Positions 1-4,200 of a stretch of 5,371 nt of DNA are shown piece after piece. Source of the stretch: Limnoraphis robusta CS-951 (GTDB lineage: Bacteria > Cyanobacteriota > Cyanobacteriia > Cyanobacteriales > Microcoleaceae); contig NZ_LATL02000223.1 in the NCBI RefSeq assembly GCF_000972705.2, positions 1-5,371 of the forward strand, in the 5' to 3' direction. Each line of letters opens with the position of its first letter. Position 1 is the stretch's first letter. The notes beneath the pieces were generated by a model that saw only the letters and a program-made list of their open reading frames with translations, had not been told where the DNA came from and ran no database searches. The translations under genes and the position numbers were made by a program.

Positions 1-1
1 G

Positions 2-472
2 TTTTTATCTTTTACGATTCCTAATTCTCAAATTCTGCAACTCAACCAAGAACTTAAAATACTCGCTCAACAAGCAGGTGCTATTTATCTCGATTTTCAT
101 TCTCGCTTTAGCGATCATTCAGGTAATTTGCAGTCAAAATTCACAACAGATGGATTACATTTAAGTTCAGTTGGTTATCAAGTGTGGCAATTTGCTTTAT
201 CTCAAAGCGAATCTCGTTTGGCAAAAAAAAGAGATGAAAAGTATCAGAAATGGCTGCTATCTTCGCCCGAATTTAAGTTAAATGGAAAGTCCTATCGTTG
301 GATTTCCTACAGCGTTAAACCGCGAGATACTTTAAAAACGATTGCTCTGGAAGTCTTTGGAACGGATGAATTTGACTACTGTGATTTGATTGCCATCCGA
401 AATCAGCTCATTTCTGAATCGGTTCAAGACTATCAACGGCTTGAAATTCCTGTGATTCAATCCCCTGATTAA
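2..472 (+). CDS. SGNH/GDSL-type hydrolase with C-terminal LysM-like domain (5' partial)
   Basis: The frame is open from the left edge to a TAA at 470-472, giving the last 156 residues; the true start lies outside the window. Residues 48-60 read TTDGLHLSSVGYQ, which matches block V of SGNH/GDSL esterases, where the Asp (codon 149-151) and His (158-160) complete the Ser-Asp-His catalytic triad. The nucleophile Ser and the Gly and Asn oxyanion blocks would be upstream and cannot be checked. Residues 103-151 begin YSVKPRDTLKTIA and end RLEIPV, the pattern of a LysM module, which usually binds peptidoglycan or other GlcNAc polymers. The likely role is an acyl-ester hydrolase, perhaps acting on cell-envelope or extracellular glycan, tethered by LysM; the substrate cannot be read from this fragment. 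A TTG at 128 lies inside the open frame and is not taken as a start. The gene converges with the small - strand gene and ends 25 bases before a terminator-like hairpin. Confidence 0.85.
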   Translation, partial: FLSFTIPNSQILQLNQELKILAQQAGAIYLDFHSRFSDHSGNLQSKFTTDGLHLSSVGYQVWQFALSQSESRLAKKRDEKYQKWLLSSPEFKLNGKSYRWISYSVKPRDTLKTIALEVFGTDEFDYCDLIAIRNQLISESVQDYQRLEIPVIQSPD

Positions 473-496
473 ACCGACCAAAAATCTAAATAAGTA

Positions 497-544
497 AAAG
501 CAGACTCTCTACTGAATGTGAACTTCGAGTTTCTAGTCTGCTTT
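497..544. terminator. Probable bidirectional terminator between convergent genes
   Basis: AAAGCAGACT (497-506) and AGTCTGCTTT (535-544) form a perfect 10-bp stem. The 28-nt loop holds a second small stem, AACT-TCG-AGTT (521-531). The hairpin lies between the stop of the + strand hydrolase (472) and the stop of the - strand gene (568), so both messages run into it. The stem's own A and T ends give only a short U tract (TTT) in each direction, so it is not a textbook intrinsic terminator. It could also act as an mRNA 3'-end stabiliser. Confidence 0.7.
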
Positions 545-567
545 GATCACAACTTTTAAGGATTAAT

Positions 568-789
568 CTATAGAGACATCGAATTGGCTTGTCGAGAAGC
601 CATTTTTTCAAAATAAGCTTGAGTTTGTTGTAACATTTGCTCGCGACTATCTTTACCTTCTTGAGTCAAAGCGGGAACCAAGTTACGAGCCTGCAACGTC
701 ATGTGAAGTTGAAGGTCAGCCACATACTCGCTGACATCGTGATGCAGTGAACAAGACGGATATTGTGTCATCTGTGAATGTGAATTCAA
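568..789 (-). CDS. Small hypothetical protein (73 aa, TTG start)
   Basis: I do not recognise the family. The start is placed at the TTG at 789-787 because AGGAG (800-796 on the - strand) lies exactly 6 nt upstream. The in-frame ATG at 771 sits 24 nt from that site, and a further ATG at 846 has no visible ribosome binding site. The product is small, soluble-looking and without a membrane segment. Its N-terminal part has a Cys and paired His residues (YPSCSLHHD). The C-terminal half is rich in Gln, Glu, Lys and Arg and looks like one long amphipathic helix (about residues 42-70, EGKDSREQMLQQTQAYFEKM). A -10/-35 pair lies about 110 bases upstream on the same strand, and a terminator-like hairpin follows the stop, so it may be a single-gene transcript. 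The well-placed ribosome binding site, promoter and terminator favour a real gene, but without a family match this remains uncertain. Its role is unknown. Confidence 0.6.
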   Translation of the reverse strand: MNSHSQMTQYPSCSLHHDVSEYVADLQLHMTLQARNLVPALTQEGKDSREQMLQQTQAYFEKMASRQANSMSL

Positions 790-795
790 AGTGTT

Positions 796-800
796 CTCCT
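796..800 (-). promoter_or_regulatory. Ribosome binding site deciding a TTG start
   Basis: On the - strand the sequence AGGAG is followed by 6 nt and then TTG (789-787). This spacing is right for the TTG and too long (24 nt) for the downstream ATG at 771, so it argues for the rarer start codon. Confidence 0.55.
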
Positions 801-904
801 GGTGGTAAGTCAACTGCAATCGGTAAACACCTCTAGACAGTATCATGCAGAACAGGCTTTCTCGTCAAACGCTTAACGATCTGTAATCCTGAGTCCCAAA
901 GTCG

Positions 905-933
905 TTTATACTCTGTTACATTTCACTTGGCGA
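905..933 (-). promoter_or_regulatory. Candidate sigma-70-type promoter for the small - strand gene
   Basis: Read on the - strand, TCGCCA (933-928; 4 of 6 matches to TTGACA) is followed by a 17-bp spacer and TATAAA (910-905; 5 of 6 matches to TATAAT). Transcription would start near 898 and leave a leader of about 110 nt before the TTG at 789. The flanks hold a 7-bp inverted repeat, TCGTTTA (902-908) and TAAACGA (937-943), which brackets the promoter and could be chance or an operator. Confidence 0.4.
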
Positions 934-1142
934 CCGTAAACGAGAACCTGATCAACAGAAGACCTACTGGGAATTGCTTCCGGTTGAAAAAATGTTAATA
1001 GCCTAGCCCATAGTGGGTAAGCTAAAACAGATTTGAAACCACCTGATGTGTATTCCCTTAAAGATGCAACAGTCAAGTCCTAGCAAGGGTTTGGGATTCT
1101 CCCTTCACCTCCGTTAGACTCCTGCTTGATTGTGTTCATTTT

Positions 1143-1148
1143 TACAAT
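1143..1148 (+). promoter_or_regulatory. Possible -10 element of the large surface-protein gene
   Basis: TACAAT matches the -10 consensus at 5 of 6 positions and lies 56 bases before the ATG at 1204. No good -35 box is found at 16-18 bp upstream (TCCTGC at 17 bp), so it would need an activator. An alternative is TTGAAA at 984-989 with CATAGT 19 bp downstream (1009-1014), which would give a leader of nearly 200 nt. Confidence 0.22.
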
Positions 1149-1156
1149 GATCCTTC

Positions 1157-1195
1157 ACAGTATTCACATTTGAACTGTCCACCTGTTCACGAACA
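1157..1195 (+). promoter_or_regulatory. Paired dyads before the large gene, possible operator or leader structure
   Basis: Two inverted repeats lie in tandem. The first pairs ACAG (1157-1160) and TTCA (1163-1166) with TGAA (1171-1174) and CTGT (1175-1178), with a 2-nt bulge and a 4-nt loop. The second is TGTTC-AC-GAACA (1184-1195), a near-perfect 12-bp palindrome ending 8 bases before the ATG. The second shape fits a protein-binding dyad better than an RNA hairpin, because its centre is only 2 nt. If it binds a regulator, the position would block translation or transcription. Confidence 0.3.
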
Positions 1196-1203
1196 CGAGT
1201 GTT

Positions 1204-4200
1204 ATGGCTAATATTATCGGTGCTGAAGATCCAGATTTACTTGAGGGAACACTTGAGGCTGACCTCATTCAAGGACTAGCAGGGGATGATACCCTGATTG
1301 GTTTCCTGGGTAATGATACGCTACAAGGAAACTCAGACAATGACTCGATTCTCGGAAGTCGAGACGATGATCTATTACAAGGGGACGAGGGAAACGACTC
1401 TTTATTCGGCGAATTTGGGAATGATACCGTTGAAGGCGGCTTAGGAGACGACTTTTTATTCGGTAACGAAGGCGATGATTTCATCAGTGATATTGGCGGA
1501 AGCGATACCCTCTATGGCGGTCAAGGCAATGATACGCTTGTTAACTTAGAAGGCAATGACCAACTATTTGGCGATCTCGATAATGATATCCTCTACACAG
1601 GCTTAGGCTTGAATACCCTGACAGGAGGAGCGGGAGCCGACTTATTTGTGATTGGTCGCTCACTCAATGGCGGCTTAACAGATATTATTACTGATTTTCG
1701 AGCCGGATTTGATTTAATTGCCTTAACAGATGATTTAGAATTTGAAGATTTAGAATTCGTTCAAACCGGAAACGATACAACGATTATTGATCGCGAAAGT
1801 CGGGAAGAATTGGCGATTTTACAAGCCACTCAACGCAATACTCTGATTCGCTCGAACTTTACCAAATCCATCTCGACAATTACTTCTGTCGTGGAGTTTA
1901 GTGAACAATCCATTCAAATTCGAGAAAATCAAACTTCTGCTTTTGTAGAAATCGGCATTCAACGGACAGGTTCTCCCCTCAACACCGTTGGCGGAAAATT
2001 GTTGCTATCAGAAGCGAATTCTTCGTCTGACGATTTAGACTTGTCCCCTGAAGGAATTGAAGTTATTTTTGCTCCCTTTGAAACCTTCAAACGAGTAACT
2101 ATTCCTATTAATAACGATGATCAATTTGAAGGAGATGAATCGATTAGTTTGCGGTTAACTGATCCGATTGGCGGCGCCACGATTGGGGAACAGAGCGAAT
2201 TAGTGGTTAATATTGAAGATGATGAGCGACCCCCTACGCCGACTCCGACACCCACCCCCACACCCACACCCGACGACGATACACTGACTATTCCTCCCAC
2301 TCCGCCGATTACTGCCTCAACGGTTTCGGTTTCCGTATCACCGACAAACGTTCCAGAAGATCAAGGTCAGGGATTAGTTTATACTTTTAGCCGTTCTAGT
2401 GGTTCTCTGTTAACAGGGATTATTGTTGATTTTGCGATCGCAGGAAGTGCTGAGTTAGGAACAGATTATACCGTAACGGGAGCCTTAGAATTTTCCGACG
2501 GAGAGGGAACTATTGTTTTTGCACCGAATGAATCTACAACTCAAATAACTCTCACTCCTGTTGCCAATGATATCTTTGAAGCCGATAAAACGATTGAATT
2601 AACGATCGCAGAATCGGGAACTTTGTATGAAGCTGATCCAGCAGGTCAGTCCGCCACAGGTACGATTGTCAACGACGATGATCCCCCCGATCCCCCTGTT
2701 TACGACTTTAGCAAAGCCGAATTTATTGGGGTTGAAGGCGATCCCGACAATCGGCAACAAGTTGAAATTATTGTTAGTCGCTCGGCGGATGTCGATTTAC
2801 AGTCACAAGTTGATATTATTTTAACCGATGGCACAGCGATTGAGGGAACCGATTATCAAACTCCGCCTCAGCCAACACCCCTGATCTTTTTACCTGGAGA
2901 AACCGAAAAATCGGTATTCGTTGATCTGATTCCCAATACAGAGGAACAACCCTCAAGAAGCCTCAATCTCAGCTTTGATAACTTCCAAATTATTGCAGAT
3001 GGTAATCCGATTATCGGCGGACAAGTTGGTGTCAATAACCCAGCCGCCACAATCACAATTAACGATGATGACGGCGCCACAACCTACGAGTTTAACAACT
3101 CCTTGTTTACAACCTCCGAAGGCGATGTTTTAAACACTGTTGATGATGTCGTTGAAATCATTCGGACAGGACGCCTTGATCCTTCTTCAGTGACGGTAAA
3201 CTTGCAGGGAATTAATAACGCTTTACCGGGTGTTGACTTTGCCGCAGGGCCAATTACAGTTGATTTTGCAGCGAATCAAACCATTGCAACAGTTCCCATT
3301 GAGATCATCGGAAATGTGATTCCGCAGCCGAATAAAACGGTCAGGTTATCGTTAGCCCCTTCTACCGGACAACAGGTTGGGACGGAAAATCCGACGGCTA
3401 ATTTAATTATTGTTGATGATGACGACATTCCCACCTACGACTTTACCACCAGTCAGTACACAGCCAGTGAAGATGACGGGATAACAGAAGTCGTAACTGT
3501 TCTTCGCAGTGGAAATGCCGAGGCGGCGTCCTCGGTGGATGTGGTTCTGACAACGGCAGCATCAGACGGCGCTATACCTGGAGAAGATATTACACCCGAA
3601 CGAGTTACCGTGAATTTTGCGCCCGGTGAAACCACTCAAACAATACCTCTAGAAATCATAGACGATACGATAGAAGAAGAAGCCGAAGCGGTGAATTTAC
3701 GCTTGGAAAACTTTGCGCCCCAAGGACAAACAGGTAACACGTTCCCAACTGCGAATTTATCGATTTTAGATAATGATTCGCCTCCAGTTTACAATTTTTC
3801 TTTGGCGAATTTCAGCACTGTGGAAGGTAATGCAGTTAATCAAACAACCGTTGTTGAAGTCTCTCGTTCCGGGGAAACTACTAATGCTTCTCGGGTGGAT
3901 GTGGTTCTGACTCAGCAAACTGCCGAAGCGGGTACTGATTATGTAAACAGCCCGATTACGATTGAGTTTGCTCCGGGTGAAACGACTCAAATCGTACCGA
4001 TTCAAATTTTAGGTGATGATCGCGTCGAAAGTGATGAAACGCTGGGATTGAGTTTTGACAATTTCATCATTATTGGTAACAATGGTCAGGAAATTGAGGG
4101 CGGACGGGCTGGAACGTCGCAACCGCAGTCAGTTTTAACAATAGAAAATGATGATACGGCGACGGTTTCTATTACCGCTATTCAAACTGATGCGATTGAA

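Larger units (their letters stand above)
790..1203. other. Divergent intergenic region, no convincing gene
   Basis: About 410 bases separate the small - strand gene from the large + strand gene. No frame looks like a protein and no tRNA or known RNA fold was recognised. The left part holds the candidate - strand promoter. The middle holds an imperfect hairpin at 999-1024 (CCCA-TAG-TGGG core with TAGC/GCTA ends) and a TTGAAA at 984-989. The right part, 1143-1195, holds a TACAAT and two dyads just before the large gene. The upstream control of the large gene must lie here, but which elements matter cannot be decided from sequence alone. Confidence 0.75.

Noticed and set aside
128..472. Hydrolase fragment as a complete 114-residue gene starting at TTG 128
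   Set aside because: The frame is open back to the left edge, and the sequence upstream of 128 encodes sensible SGNH-like protein, so the TTG is an internal Leu codon.
568..846. Longer start at ATG 846 for the small - strand gene
   Set aside because: There is no ribosome binding site before it, while the TTG at 789 has AGGAG at ideal spacing; the extra 19 residues look like translated leader.
1081..1110. AAGGG/CCCTT and GGGA/TCCC pairings as a terminator
   Set aside because: The stems are short and mutually exclusive, have no following U tract and there is no upstream gene on the + strand for them to terminate.
1269..1484. Antisense open frame rich in Ser and Pro opposite the RTX repeats
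   Set aside because: Its composition is the reverse-strand reading of Gly/Asp-rich 27-bp repeats (GGN-GAN read backwards gives Ser/Pro/Ile/Val-type codons); it has no visible RBS and lies wholly inside the large gene.
1222..1653. CRISPR-like regular array with 27-bp period
   Set aside because: The period is an in-frame protein repeat (RTX nonapeptides) with diverged DNA units and no spacers.
1204..1866. RTX toxin (leukotoxin/haemolysin)
   Set aside because: There is no pore-forming hydrophobic domain or acylation region, and the rest of the protein is a Calx-beta stalk and beta-helix, so a structural surface protein fits better.
2627..2824. + strand open frame of 65 codons in another frame
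   Set aside because: It overlaps Calx-beta domains 2 and 3 in an alternative frame, lacks an RBS and has no recognisable protein pattern.
2868..4005. Antisense open frames at 2868-3080, 3453-3635 and 3766-4005
   Set aside because: All are opposite well-supported Calx-beta coding sequence, carry no RBS and show no domain features.
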